DNA of 64,000 bases. It comes from Poecilobothrus nobilitatus. Its lineage: Eukaryota; Arthropoda; Insecta; Diptera; Dolichopodidae. Both the position numbers and the translations under genes were made by a program. The notes under the pieces were generated by a model. It did no database searches, had not been told where the DNA came from, and saw only the letters and a program-made list of their open reading frames with translations. The DNA lies in contig OX352772.1 of assembly GCA_947095535.1 (NCBI GenBank), forward strand, positions 150,221,822-150,285,821. The letters are read 5' to 3'. This document shows positions 29,401-42,913 of the stretch, piece after piece. Positions within the stretch are counted from its first letter, which is position 1; every line of letters begins with the position of its first letter.

Positions 29401-31901
29401 TTTATGAAATAAAAATTAATAACTTTTGCTTTTGAGTTAATATAATTTAATTAATATAGTTCACGTATTACTATGCATTTTCAGATGCTGGTAGTTAATA
29501 TTATATTTTTTATTACATTTAGTTAAATTGAATAAACAGAGCGAAAAATTAAAGACAATTCGTCTACGAAAAATCTTTAAAGGAATCAATAATCTATTGA
29601 GTACACAATTACAGCGAAGTGAGTTTTTACAATATATTCTTTAATACCGAGACATAAAATTGCATTTCAATTATAAAAGACCATAATGTAATAATTTTTT
29701 TTCGTAAGTAATGTCACTTCATGTTTTTGTGAATTATCCTTTTAAGCACATTTTGAAAAATTTGCTATTAGTTTCGCTCTGTCAATCCTTCTGTTTACAA
29801 AACTTATATACTGTTTAATAAAGAGCAATGAAATATTAACTATGCATAGGTCTCTTAAAAGAGTAATGTTGTAGAACAACTTTTTTATGTACCCTTACCG
29901 TTGGAGATCCTACAGCACCCACAGCTCTTCAAATTTTGAAAAAACTTCTTTTTCATTTACATTTCAGGTTCTGTTTAACATATTTTCAATATAAAATACA
30001 TGATTGTTTTTTACCTTTATAAATCAACCAGAATTTTTTTACCTTTAGTTTTTCTAATTATGTTTCCAAATTGATTGGCTAAAAATATGAGTAAAAATAG
30101 TATATGGATAAGAATGTAAGGTTTTCTGTTCTTTAAATATTTATGTACTCATTTTTGATTAAATGATGTACAGAAATGTGAATATGTTTTCTAATTTAAT
30201 TGATTAAGTTTATAGTATTTTTAAATATACGGATATTATACATACTATATGTACATATTTCAATGATATTTTATGGGAAACATATTATACACATGCATCT
30301 TATATACGTAAACCACATGTAAAGACCACATGTAAGTAATGCATTTCTGAATGATGACATGATGATTATCTAATGTAGGAGATTGTTTCTGGTTTTTAAC
30401 AACGGCCGAAAATGTTATGTTGTTAAAACTTAAACACAGTATTCTTAAGATACTTAATAAGGTTACTTTAATTACTGTTCTATATTAGAAATTTGCATTG
30501 AAAGGTTTTTATGGAATATTAGAAACAGTATAGATAAAAGTAAAGAGTGTTGGAAATATCTTTTTAATAATAATAACAATACACAAAATTAGGCAAAATA
30601 TTATTAATAAGTGCTCGTGCGGAAATGGATTAATAAACGTTAACAAACATTTTGTCACAGGCTTTATTTAGAACCATAAATTCATCCTCCCAAATTAGAC
30701 CGAAATTAGAAACAAAATTTTTTTTTGACAGTCTATCATGTCGAAATGTGTTAATGTATCACAACAAAATTTACTGAATGAGTTTGTGTGCCAAAGTGCA
30801 ATACTTGTGCAAATTTTCAATTCGTCAAATCGTTTAAGCACAACAACAAAAAATGAGACACTTCATGACCTGAAGCCTGATGGGTTAATGTATCGTAACC
30901 AAATCAACTCAGAAAGCTTTTGTTATAAAGACCTACACTTTTGTAAATTTTCAATTCAATTGGTAAAACGGTTTAAGTGCGACAACAAAGAAATTAAAAA
31001 TTTTTATTGAGCTCTGGTGCCGAAACGGGTTAATGGATCGTGACCAAATCTCCTCAGTGAGCTCCTGTGGTAAAGAGCTACACTTTTGTAAATTTTCAAA
31101 TCAATTGGCAAAACCGTTTAAGCGCGACAACAAAGAAATTGAAAAACTTCATTGAGTTCTGGTGCCGAAACGGGTTAATGGATCGTAACCAAATCAACTC
31201 AGTGAGCTCCTGCGGTAAAGAGTTACACTTTCATAAATTTTTAACTCAATTGGCCAAACAGTTTAAGTGCGACAACTAAGTAAATTACAAAACTTCACTG
31301 ACCCCTGGTGCCGAAACGGGTTAATGGATCGAAACCAAATCAACTCAGTGAGCTCCTGTGGTAAAGAGCTACACTATTGTAAATTTTCAACTCAATTGGT
31401 CAAACCGTTTTAGCACGACAACAGAAAAATTTAATGAACTTCGTTCGGCTCTCGTGCCCAAACGGGTTACTGGATCGTCATAAAAATTTGTCACAGGCTT
31501 TTTTGCAGACCATTAAACCACCATACAAAATTGGACATAAATCGGAAACAAAAAATTTTTTGGAAGCCCGCCGGGCCGAATTTGGTAACATGTTGAATCC
31601 AAATTTCTTCGGTACCCGTCCAATGATAAGAAGAATTTTTTTCCCAATTTTCAACTCAATCGATCAAACCGTTTAGGCAGGACAACGAAAAAACGAAACG
31701 GCTTTAAATGGCTCTCGGGCCGCAATGGGTTAATGAACCGAAACGTGATATAGCCTATAACACTTTCCGGGGTCGTAGGAACGTTCCTGCAAAATTTGGT
31801 TGCAATCGGACTGGTGGGTTTTACGTGAAAAGGGCACAAACAAACAAACAAACAAACAAACAAATAAACAAACAAACAGAATTTCTTCCTTATTTATTAG
31901 A
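29401..31901 (-). mobile_element. Helitron-like unit U0 (3' end truncated)
   Basis: First member of the array. Homology begins at tttatgaaataaaaatt (29401), so the GC-rich hairpin and CTAG end are missing. It carries ~145-bp internal repeats (about 30720-31480) and a (CAAA)n tract, and it ends ttattaGA followed by T. Read on the - strand this is a 5'-TC end preceded by A. Confidence 0.65.
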
Positions 31902-32049
31902 TTGATTTTTCATAAACTTCTAATTTTGATTCTATTTTTATTTTATTTGGTAAGGCATTATACATTTTTAATCCAATGTAAAACAATATTTTTTTATTTC
32001 TTTCATTTCTTACTATATCTAATCTAAAATCTAATCTATTTATTATAGA
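31902..32049. other. Array linker, left part (L1)
   Basis: 148 bp, identical or nearly so to the first part of the linkers at 40177, 50709 and 57912. It is separated from its second part (34753-34950) by unit U1. Confidence 0.85.
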
Positions 32050-34752
32050 CTAGCAGAGTACCCGGCGTTGCCCGGAGTATTTTATTGGCTTTGTGAAATA
32101 AAAATTATTAGCTTTTGTTTCTGCGTTAATATAATTTAATTAATATAGTTAACTTATTACTATGCATTTACAGATGCTGGTAGTTTATATTCTATTTTTT
32201 ATTAGATTTAGTTAATAAACAGAGCCAAGAATTAGAGACAATTCTTCTACAAAAATTTTTTAAAGGAATCAGTAATCTATTGAGTACACAATTACGGCGA
32301 AGTGAATTTCCACAATATATTCTTTAATACCGAGACATAAAATCGCATTTCAATTATGACCATAATGTAGTACATTTTTTTTCGTAAGTAATGTCACTTC
32401 ATGTTTTTGTGAATTATCCTTTTCAGCATATTTTGAAAAATTTGCTATTAGGTTCGCTCTGTCCCTCCGTCTGTTTTCAAAACTTATATATTCGTTAATA
32501 TTCGTTAATACCGAAACATAAAATCGTATTTAAATTATAAAAGACCATATTGTAATCAATTTTTTCTTGTAAGTAATGTCACTTCATGTTTTGGTGAATT
32601 ATCCTTTTAAGCACATTTTGAAAAATTTGTTATTAAGTTCGCTCTGTCCCTCCGTCTGTTAAAACTTATATACTGTTTAATAAAGAGCAATGAAATATTA
32701 ACTATGCATAGGTCTCTTAAAAGAGAATTGTTGTAGAACAACTTCTTTATGTACCCTCACCGTTAGAGATCCTACAGCACCGACAGCTCTTCAAATTTTG
32801 AAAAAACTTCTTTTTAAATGCGTACATTTCAGGTTCTGTTTAACATATTTTCAATATAAAAAATATATGATTGTTTTTTACCTTTATAAATCAAGCAGAA
32901 TTTTTTTACCTTTAGTTTTTCTAATTATGTTTCCAAAGTGATTGGCTAAAAATATGTGTAAAAATTGTATATGGATAAGAATGTAAGGTTTTCTGTTCTT
33001 TAAATATGTATGTGCTCATTTTTGATTAAATGATGTACAGAAATGTGAATATCTTTTCTAATTTGATTGATTAAGTTTATAGTATTTTTAAATATACGGA
33101 TATTATACATACTATATGTACATATTTCAATGATATTTTATGGGAAACATGTTATACACGTGCATCTTATATAGGTAGATCACCACATGTAAGCAATGCA
33201 TTTCTGAATGATGGCATGATGATTGTCTAATGTAGGAGATTGTCTCTGTTTTTTAACAACGGCCGAAAATGTTATGTTGTTAAGACTTAAACACAGTATT
33301 CTTAAGATACTTAATAAGGTTAGTTTAATTACTGTTCTATATTAGAAATTTGCATTGAAAGGTTTTTCTGGAATATTAGAAACATATAGACAAAAGTAAA
33401 GAGTGTTGGAAATATCTTTTTAATAATAATAACAATACACAAAATTAGGCAAAATATTATTAATAAGTGCTCGTGCGGAAATGGGTTAACAAACGTTAAC
33501 AAACATTTTATCACAGGCTTAATTTAGAACCATAAATTCATCCTGCCAAATTAGACAGAAATTAGAAACAAAAATTTTTTTTTACAGTCTATCGTGTCGA
33601 AATGTGTTAATGTATCAGAACAAAATTTATTGAATGAGTTTGTGTGCTAAAGTGCAGTACTTGTGCAAATTTTCAATTGGTCAAATCGTTTAAGCACAAC
33701 AACAAAAAATGAGAATTTCATGGCCTGAAGCCTGATGGGTTAATGTATCGGAACCAAATGAATTCAGAAAGCTTTTGTTATAAAGACCTACACTTTTGCA
33801 AATTTTCAACTCAATTGGTAAAACCGTTTAAGTGCGACAACAAAGAAATTAAAAATTTTTATTGAGCCCTGGTGCCGAAACGGGTTAATGGATCGTAACC
33901 AAATGTCCTCAGTGAGCTCCTGTGGTAAAGAGCTACACTTTTGTAAATTTTCAAATCAATTGGCAAAACCGTTTAAGAGCGACAACAAAGAAATTGAAAA
34001 ACTTCATTGAGTCCTGGTGCCGAAACGGGTTAATGGATCGTAACCAAATCAACTCAGTGAGCTCCTGCGGTAAAGAGCTACACTTTGATAAATTTTTAAC
34101 TCAATTGTCCAAACAGTTTAAAAGCGACAACTAAGTAAATTACAAAACTTCACTGACCCCTGGTGCCGAAACGGGTTAATGAATCGAAACCAAATCAACT
34201 CAGTGAGCTCCTGTGGTAAAGAGCTACACTGTTGTAAATTTTCAACTCAATTGGTCAAACCGTTTTAGCAGGACAACAGAAAAATTTAATGAACTTTGTT
34301 CGGCTCTCGTGCCCAAACGGGTTACCGGATCTTCATAAAAATTTGTCACAGGGTTTTCTTCAGACCATAAAACCACCATACAAAATTGGACATAAATCGG
34401 AAACAAAAAATTTTTTGGAACCCCGCCGGGCCGAATCCGGGTAACATATTGAATCCAAATTTCTTCGGTACCCGTCCAATGATAAGAAGAATATTTGTCC
34501 AAATTTTCAACTCAATCGATCAAACCGTTTAGGCAGGACAACGAAAAAAAGAAACGGCTTTAAATGGCCCTCGGGCCGCAATGGGTTAATGAACCGAAAC
34601 GCGATATAGCCTATAACACTTTCCGGGGTCGTAGGAACGTTCCTGCAAAATTTGGTTGCAATCGGACTGGTGGTTTTTACGTGAAAAGGGCACAAACAAA
34701 CAAACAAACAAACAAACAAACAAACAGAATTTCTTCCTTATTTATTAAGAGA
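32050..34752 (-). mobile_element. Helitron-like unit U1, complete, inserted in the linker
   Basis: 2703 bp. The + strand begins CTAGCAGAGTAC then ccggcgttgcccgg, and ends ttattaagaGA. On the - strand this is 5'-TC...hairpin...CTAG-3'. The flanks ...ttattataga and taataattatg join without loss or duplication into the uninterrupted linker seen at ~40322. That shows a clean insertion between A and T without a target duplication. Confidence 0.75.
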
Positions 34753-34950
34753 TAATAATTATGAAATTCATTTACATACAATAACTTTTCAGATAGATAA
34801 TTAGGTAATAAACCATATTTAATTTTACTTGAATTTTCTTAAATTAAAACATTCATTATTAATTTTTGCCTTACACTTAACTACTTTAATGTATTTAACA
34901 TATATAATCTAGCTGTATATCTATTAACTTTTATAACTAATATAATAATA
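34753..34950. other. Array linker, right part (L2)
   Basis: 198 bp continuing L1 after the U1 insertion (taataattatgaaattc... to ataataata). The same sequence occurs uninterrupted in the three other linkers. Confidence 0.85.
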
Positions 34951-37788
34951 CTAGCAGAGTACCCGGCGTTGCCCGGAGTATTTGATCGGCTTTATGAAAT
35001 AAAAATTATTAACTTTTGTTTTTGAATTAATATAATTTAATTAATATAGTTGACGTATATTTATAATATTTTCAGATACTGGTAGTTAATATTCTATTTT
35101 TTATTACATTTAGTTAAATTGAATAAACAGAGCGAAAAATTAAAGGCAATTCGTCTACAAAAAATCTTTAAAGGAATCAATAATCTATTGAGTACACAAT
35201 TACAGCGAAGTGAGTTTTTACAATATATACGTTAATACCTAAACATAAAATTGCATTTCAATTATAAAAGACCATAATGTAATAATTTTTTTTCGTAAGT
35301 AATGTCACTTCATGTTTTTGTGAATTATCCTTTTAAGCACATTTTGAAAAATTTGCTATTAGTTTCGCTCTGTCAATCCTTCTGTTTACAAAACTTATAT
35401 ACTGTTTAATAAAGAGCAATGAAATATTAACTATGCATAGGTCTCTTAAAGGTGTAATGTTGTAGAACAACTTTTTTATGTACCCTTACCGTTAGAGATC
35501 CTACAGCACCCACAGCTCTTCAAATTTTGAAAAAACTTCTTTTTCATTTACATTTCAGGTTCTGTTTAACATATTTTCAATATAAAAAATACATGATTGT
35601 TTTTTACCTTTATAAATCAACCAGAATTTTTTTACCTTTAGTTTTTCTAATTATGTTTCCAAATTGATTGGCTAAAAATATGTGTAAAAATAGTATATGG
35701 ATAAGAATGTAAGGTTTTCTGTTCTTTAAATATTTATGTACTCATTTTTGATTAAATGATGTACAGAAATGTGAATATGTTTTCTAATTTAATTGATTAA
35801 GTTTATAGTATTTTTAAATATACGGATATTATACATACTATATGTACATATTTCAATGATATTTTATGGGAAACATATTATACACATGCATCTTATATAC
35901 GTAGACCACATGTAAAGACCACATGTAAGTAATGCATTTCTGAATGATGACGTGATGATTATCTAATGTAGGAGATTGTTTCTGGTTTTTAACAACGGCC
36001 GAAAATGTTATGTTGTTAAAACTTAAACACAGTATTCTTAAGATACTTAATAAGGTTACTTTAATTACTGTTCTATATTAGAAATTTGCATTGAAAGGTT
36101 TTTATGGAATATTAGAAACAGTATAGACAAAAGTAAAGAGTGTTGGAAATATCTTTTTAATAATAATAACAATACACAAAATTAGGCAAAATATTATTAA
36201 TAAGTGCTCGTGCCGAAATGGGTTAAGAAACGTTAACAAACATTTTGTCACAGGCTTAATTTAGAATCATAAATTCATCCTGCCAAATTAGACAGAAATT
36301 AGAAACAAAATTTTTTTTTTGACAGTCTATCGTGTCGAAATGTGTTAATGTATCACTACAAAATTTATTGAATGAGTTTGTCTGCCAAAGTGCAATACTT
36401 GTGCAAATTTTCAATTGGTCAAATCGTTTAAGCACAACAACAAAAAATGAGAATTTCATGGCCTGTAGCGTGATGGGTTAATGAATCGTAACCAAATAAA
36501 CTCAGAAAGCTTTTGTTATAAAGACCTACACTTTTGTAAATTTTCAACTCAACTGGTAAAACCGTTCAAGTGCGACAGCAAAGAAATTAAAAAAATTTTT
36601 GAGCCCTGGTGCCGAAATGGCTTAATGGATCGTAACCAAATCACCTCAGTGAGCTCCTGTTGTAAAGAGCTACACTTTGATAAATTTTTAACTCAATTGG
36701 TCAAACAGTTTAAGTGCGACAACTAAGTAAATTACAAAACTTCACTGACCCCTGGTGTCGAAACGGGTTAATGGATCGTAACCAAATCATCTCAGTGAGC
36801 TCCTGTGGTAAAGAGCTACGCTTTTGTAAATTTTCAACTCAATTGGTAAAACCGTTCAAGTGCGACAGCAAAGAAATTAAAAAATTTTATTGAGCCCTGG
36901 TGCCGAAATGGCTTAATGGATCGTAACCAAATCACCTCAGTGAGCTCCTGTTGTAAAGAGCTACACTTTGATAAAGTTTTAACTCAATTGGTCAAACAGT
37001 TCAAGTGCTCAACTAAGTAAATTACAAAACTTCACTGACCCCTGGTGTCGAAACGGATTAATGGATCGTAACCAAATCAACTCAGTAAGCTCCTGTTGTA
37101 AAGAGCTACACTTTGATAAATTTTTAACTCAATTGGTCAAACAGTTTAAGTGCGACAACTAAGTAAATTACAAAACTTCACTGACCCCTGGTGCCGAACG
37201 GGTTAATGGATCGTAACCAAATCAACTCAGTGCGCTCCTATGGTAAAGAGCTACACTATTGTAAATTTTCAACTCAATTGCTCAAACCGTTTAAGCAGGA
37301 CAACAGGAAAATTTAATGAACTTCGTTCGGCTCTCCTGCCCAAACGGGTTAACGGAACTTCATAAAAATTTGTCACAGGCTTTTTTTCGAACCATAAAAC
37401 CACCATACAAATTTGGACATAAATCGGGAACAAAAATTTTTTTGGAAGCCCGCCGGGCCGAATCCGGGTAAAATATTGTATCCAAATTTCTTCGGTACCC
37501 GTCCAAAGCTAGGAAGACCATTTGTACAAATATTCAACTCAATCGATCGAACCGTTTAGGCAGGACAACGAAAAAACGAAACGGTTTTAAATGGCTCTCG
37601 GGCCGCAATGGGTTAATGAACCGAAATGCGATATAGCCTATAACACTTTTCGGGGTCGTAGGAACGTTCCTGCAAAATTTGGTTGCAATCGGACTGGTGG
37701 TTTTTACGTGAAAAGGGCACAAACAAACAAACAAACAAACAAACAAACAAATAAACAAACAAACAGAATTTCTTCCTTATTTATTAGA
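34951..37788 (-). mobile_element. Helitron-like unit U2 (type B)
   Basis: 2838 bp, from CTAG to GA. Type B has the diagnostic string agagcgaaaaattaaagg. About ten ~145-bp internal repeats (36210-37600), the most among the complete units. It abuts U3 with no intervening base. Confidence 0.7.
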
Positions 37789-40176
37789 CTAGAAGAGTAC
37801 CCGGCGTTGCCCGGAGTATTTTATTGGCTTTATGAAATAAAAATTATTAACTTTTGTTTCTGCGTTAATTTAATTTATAGTTAACTTATTACTATGCATT
37901 TACAGATGCTGGTAGTTAATATTCTATTTTTTATTAGATTTAGTTAAATTGAATAAACAGAGCCAAGAATTAGAGACAATTCTTCTACAAAAATTTTTTA
38001 AAGGAATCAATAATCTATTGAGTACATAATGATGGCGAAGTGAATTTCCACAATATATTCTTTAATACCGAAACATAAAATCGTATTTAAATTATAAAAG
38101 ACCATGATATGTAATCAATTTTTTTTTTGTAAGTAATGTCACTTCATGTTTTGGTGAATTATCCTTTTAAGCACATTTTGAAAAATTTGTTATTAAGTTC
38201 GCTCTGTCCCTCCGTCTGTTAAAATTTATATACTGTTTAATAAAGAGCAATGAAATATTAACTATGCATAGGTCTCTTAAAAGAGTAATGTTATAGAACA
38301 ACTTTTTTATGTACCCTCACCGTTGGAGATCCTACAGCACTGACAGCTCTTCAAATTTTGAAAAAACTTCTTTTTAAATGCGTACATTTCAGGTTCTGTT
38401 TAACATATTTTCAATATAAAAAATACATGATTGTTTTTTACCTTTATAAATCAACCAGAATTTTTTTACGTTTAGTTTTTCTAATTATGTTTCCAAATTG
38501 ATTGGTTAAAAATATGTGTAAAAATTGTATATGGATAAGAATGTAAGGTTTTGTGTTCTTTAAATATGTATGTACTCATTTTTGATTAAATGATGTACAG
38601 AAATGTGAATATGTTTTCTAATTTAATTGATTAAGTTTATAGTATTTTTAAATATACGGATATTATACATACTACATGTACATATTTCAATTATATTTTA
38701 TGGGAAACATGTTATACACATGCATCTTATATAGGTAGACCACATGTAAAGACCACATGTAAGTAATGCATTTCTGAATGATGACATGATGATTGTCTAA
38801 TGTAGGAGATTGTTTCTGTTTTTTAACAACGGCCGAAAATGTTATGTTGTTAAGCCTTAAACACAGTATTCTTAAGATACTTAATAAGGTTAGTTTAATT
38901 ACTGTTCTATATTAGAAATTTGCATTGAAAGGTTTTTATGGAATATTAGAAACAGTATAGATAAAAGTAAAGAGTGTTGGAAATATCTTTTTAATAATAA
39001 TAACAATACACAAAATTAGGCAAAATATTATTAATAAGTGCTCGTGCGGAAATTAGTTAACAAACATTAACAAACATTTTGTTACAGCCTTTATTTAGAA
39101 CCGTAAATTCATCCTGCCAAATTAGACAGAAATTAAAAACAAAATTTTTTTTTTGACAGTCTATCGTGTCGAAATGTGTTAATGTTTCACAACAAAATTT
39201 ATTGAATGAGTTTGTCTGCCAAAGTGCAATACTTGTGCATATTTTCAATTGGTCAAATCATTTAAGCACAACAACAAAAAATGAGAATTTCATGGCCTGA
39301 AGCATGATGGGTTAATCTATCGTAACCAAATCACCTCAGAAAGCTTTTGCTATAAAGACCTACACTTTTGTAAATTTTCAACTCAATTGGTAAAACCGTT
39401 TAAGTGCGAGAACAAAGAAATTAAAAAAATTTATTGAGTCCTGGTGCCGAAACGGGTTAATGGATCGTAACCAAATCAACTCAGTAAGCTCCTGTTGTAA
39501 AGAGCTGCACTTTGATAAATTTTTAACTCAATTGGTCAAACAGTTTTAGTGCGACAACTAAGTAAATTACAAAACTTCACTGACCCCTGGTGCCGAAACG
39601 GGTTAATGGATCGTAACCAAATAAACTCAATGAGCTCCTGTGATAAAGAGCTGCACTATTGTAAATTTTCAACTCAATTTGTCAAACCGTTTAAGCAGTA
39701 CAACAGAAAAATTTAATGAAATTCGTTCGGCTCTCCTGCCCAAACGGGTTACCGGATCTTCATAAAAATTTGTCACAGGCTTTTTTTCAGACCATAAAAC
39801 CACCATACAAAATTGGACATAAATCGGAAACAAACATTTTTTTGGAAGCCCGCCGGGCCGAATCCGGGTAACATATTGAATCCAAATTTCTTCGGTACCC
39901 GTCCAATGATAAGAAGAATTTTTTTCCCAATTTTCAACTCAATCGATCAAACCGTTTAGGCAGGACAACGAAAAAACGAAACGGCTTTAAATGGCTCTCG
40001 GGCCGCAATGGGTTAATGAACCGAAACGCGATATAGCCTATAACACTTTCCGGGGTCGTAGGAACGTTCCTGCAAAATTTGGTTGCAATCGGACTGGTGG
40101 TTTTTACGTGAAAAGGGCACAAACAAACAAACAAACAAATAAACAAACAAACAGAATTTCTTCCTTATTTATTAGA
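37789..40176 (-). mobile_element. Helitron-like unit U3 (type A)
   Basis: 2388 bp. Type A has the diagnostic string agagccaagaattagag. It ends GA|T next to the uninterrupted linker. Nearly identical to U7 and U9. Confidence 0.7.
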
Positions 40177-40522
40177 TTGATTTTTCATAAACTTCTAATT
40201 TTGATTCTATTTTTATTTTATTTGGTAAGGCATTATACATTTTTAATCCAATGTAAAACAATATTTTTTTATTTCTTTCATTTCTTACTATATCTAATCT
40301 AAAATCTAATCTATTTATTATAGATAATAATTATGAAATTCATTTACATACAATAACTTTTCAGATAGATAATTAGGTAATAAACCATATTTAATTTTAC
40401 TTGAATTTACTTAAATTAAAACATTCATTATTAATTTTTGCCTTACACTTAACTACTTTAATGTATTTAACATATATAATCTAGCTGTATATCTATTAAC
40501 TTTTATAACTAATATAATAATA
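40177..40522. other. Uninterrupted array linker (empty site for U1)
   Basis: 346 bp. The junction ctatttattataga|taataattatg near 40322-40325 is the unoccupied version of the U1 target. Confidence 0.85.
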
Positions 40523-42913
40523 CTAGCAGAGTACCCGGCGTTGCCCGGAGTATTTGATCGGCTTTATGAAATAAAAATTATTAACTTTTGTTTTTGAATT
40601 AATATAATTTAATTAATATAGTTGACGTATATTTATAATATTTTCAGATACTGGTAGTTAATATTCTATTTTTTATTACATTTAGTTAAATTGAATAAAC
40701 AGAGCGAAAAATTAAAGGCAATTCGTCTACAAAAAATCTTTAAAGGAATCAATAATCTATTGAGTACACAATTACAGCGAAGTGAGTTTTTACAATATAT
40801 ACGTTAATACCTAAACATAAAATTGCATTTCAATTATAAAAGACCATAATGTAATAATTTTTTTTCGTAAGTAATGTCACTTCATGTTTTTGTGAATTAT
40901 CCTTTTAAGCACATTTTGAAAAATTTGCTATTAGTTTCGCTCTGTCAATCCTTCTGTTTACAAAACTTATATACTGTTTAATAAAGAGCAATGAAATATT
41001 AACTATGCATAGGTCTCTTAAAAGAGTAATGTTGTAGAACAACTTTTTTATGTACCCTTACCGTTAGAGATCCTACAGCACCCACAGCTCTTCAAATTTT
41101 GAAAAAACTTCTTTTTCATTTACATTTCAGGTTCTGTTTAACATATTTTCAATATAAAAAATACATGATTGTTTTTTACCTTTATAAATCAACCAGAATT
41201 TTTTTACCTTTAGTTTTTCTAATTATGTTTCCAAATTGATTGGCTAAAAATATGAGTAAAAATAGTATATGGATAAGAATGTAAGGTTTTCTGTTCTTTA
41301 AATATTTATGTACTCATTTTTGATTAAATGATGTACAGAAATGTGAATGTGTTTTCTAATTTAATTGATTAAGTTTATAGTATTTTTAAATATACGGATA
41401 TTATACATACTATATGTACATATTTCAATGATATTTTATGGGAAACATATTATACACATGCATCTTATATACGTAGACCACATGTAAAGACCACGTGTAA
41501 GTAATGCATTTCTGAATGATGACGTGATGATTATCTAATGTAGGAGATTGTTTCTGGTTTTTAACAACGGCCGAAAATGTTATGTTGTTAAAACTTAAAC
41601 ACAGTATTCTTAAGATACTTAATAAGGTTACTTTAATTACTGTTCTATATTAGAAATTTGCATTGAAAGGTTTTTATGGAATATTAGAAACAGTATAGAC
41701 AAAAGTAAAGAGTGTTGGAAATATCTTTTTAATAATAATAACAATACACAAAATTAGGCAAAATATTATTAATAAGTGCTCGTGCCGAAATGGGTTAAGA
41801 AACGTTAACAAACATTTTGTCACAGGCTTAATTTAGAATCATAAATTCATCCTGCCAAATTAGACAGAAATTAGAAACAAAATTTTTTTTTTGACAGTCT
41901 ATCGTGTCGAAATGTGTTAATGTATCACTACAAAATTTATTGAATGAGTTTGTCTGCCAAAGTGCAATACTTGTGCAAATTTTCAATTGGTCAAATCGTT
42001 TAAGCACAACAACAAAAAATGAGAATTTCATGGCCTGTAGCGTGATGGGTTAATGAATCGTAACCAAATAAACTCAGAAAGCTTTTGTTATAAAGACCTA
42101 CACTTTTGTAAATTTTCAACTCAACTGGTAAAACCGTTCAAGTGCGACAGCAAAGAAATTAAAAAATTTTATTGACCCCTGGTGTCGAAACGGGTTAATG
42201 GATCGTAACCAAATCAACTAAGTAAGCTCCTGTTGTAAAGAGCTACACTTTGATAAATTTTTAACTCAATTGGTCAAACAGTTTAAGTGCGACAACTAAG
42301 TAAATTACAAAACTTCACTGACCCCTGGTGCCGAACGGGTTAATGGATCGTAACCAAATCAACTCAGTGCGCTCCTATGGTAAAGAGCTACACTATTGTA
42401 AATTTTCAACTCAATTGCTCAAACCGTTTAAGCAGGACAACAGGAAAATTTAATGAACTTCGTTCGGCTCTCCTGCCCAAACGGGTTAACGGAACTTCAT
42501 AAAAATTTGTCACAGGCTTTTTTTCGAACCATAAAACCACCATACAAATTTGGACATAAATCGGGAACAAAAATTTTTTTGGAAGCCCGCCGGGCCGAAT
42601 CCGGGTAAAATATTGTATCCAAATTTCTTCGGCGCTTGTCCAAAGCTAGGAAGACCATTTGTACAAATATTCAACTCAATCGATCGAACCGTTTAGGCAG
42701 GACAACGAAAAAACGAAACGGTTTTAAATGGCTCTCGGGCCGCAATGGGTTAATGAACCGAAATGCGATATAGCCTATAACACTTTTCGGGGTCGTAGGA
42801 ACGTTCCTGCAAAATTTGGTTGCAATCGGACTGGTGGTTTTTACGTGAAAAGGGCACAAACAAACAAACAAACAAATAAACAAACAAACAGAATTTCTTC
42901 CTTATTTATTAGA
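40523..42913 (-). mobile_element. Helitron-like unit U4 (type B, short)
   Basis: 2391 bp. Type B, matching U2 except that three ~145-bp internal repeats are absent (junction near 42165-42180). Abuts U5. Confidence 0.7.

Noticed and set aside
31708..31905. Recurrent ORFs around the CAAA tracts on both strands (for example 31651-31875 and 31708-31905, repeated in every unit)
   Set aside because: They translate the conserved terminal block and the microsatellite in both directions, have no domain, and recur only because the unit is repeated.
36481..36726. ORFs over the ~145-bp internal repeats
   Set aside because: Repeat spacing (144-146 bp) does not hold a reading frame, and the ORFs open and close differently in each unit.
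36200..37620. CRISPR-like regular repeats
   Set aside because: Repeats are ~145 bp and contiguous with no spacers, in an arthropod-type sequence with no cas genes.
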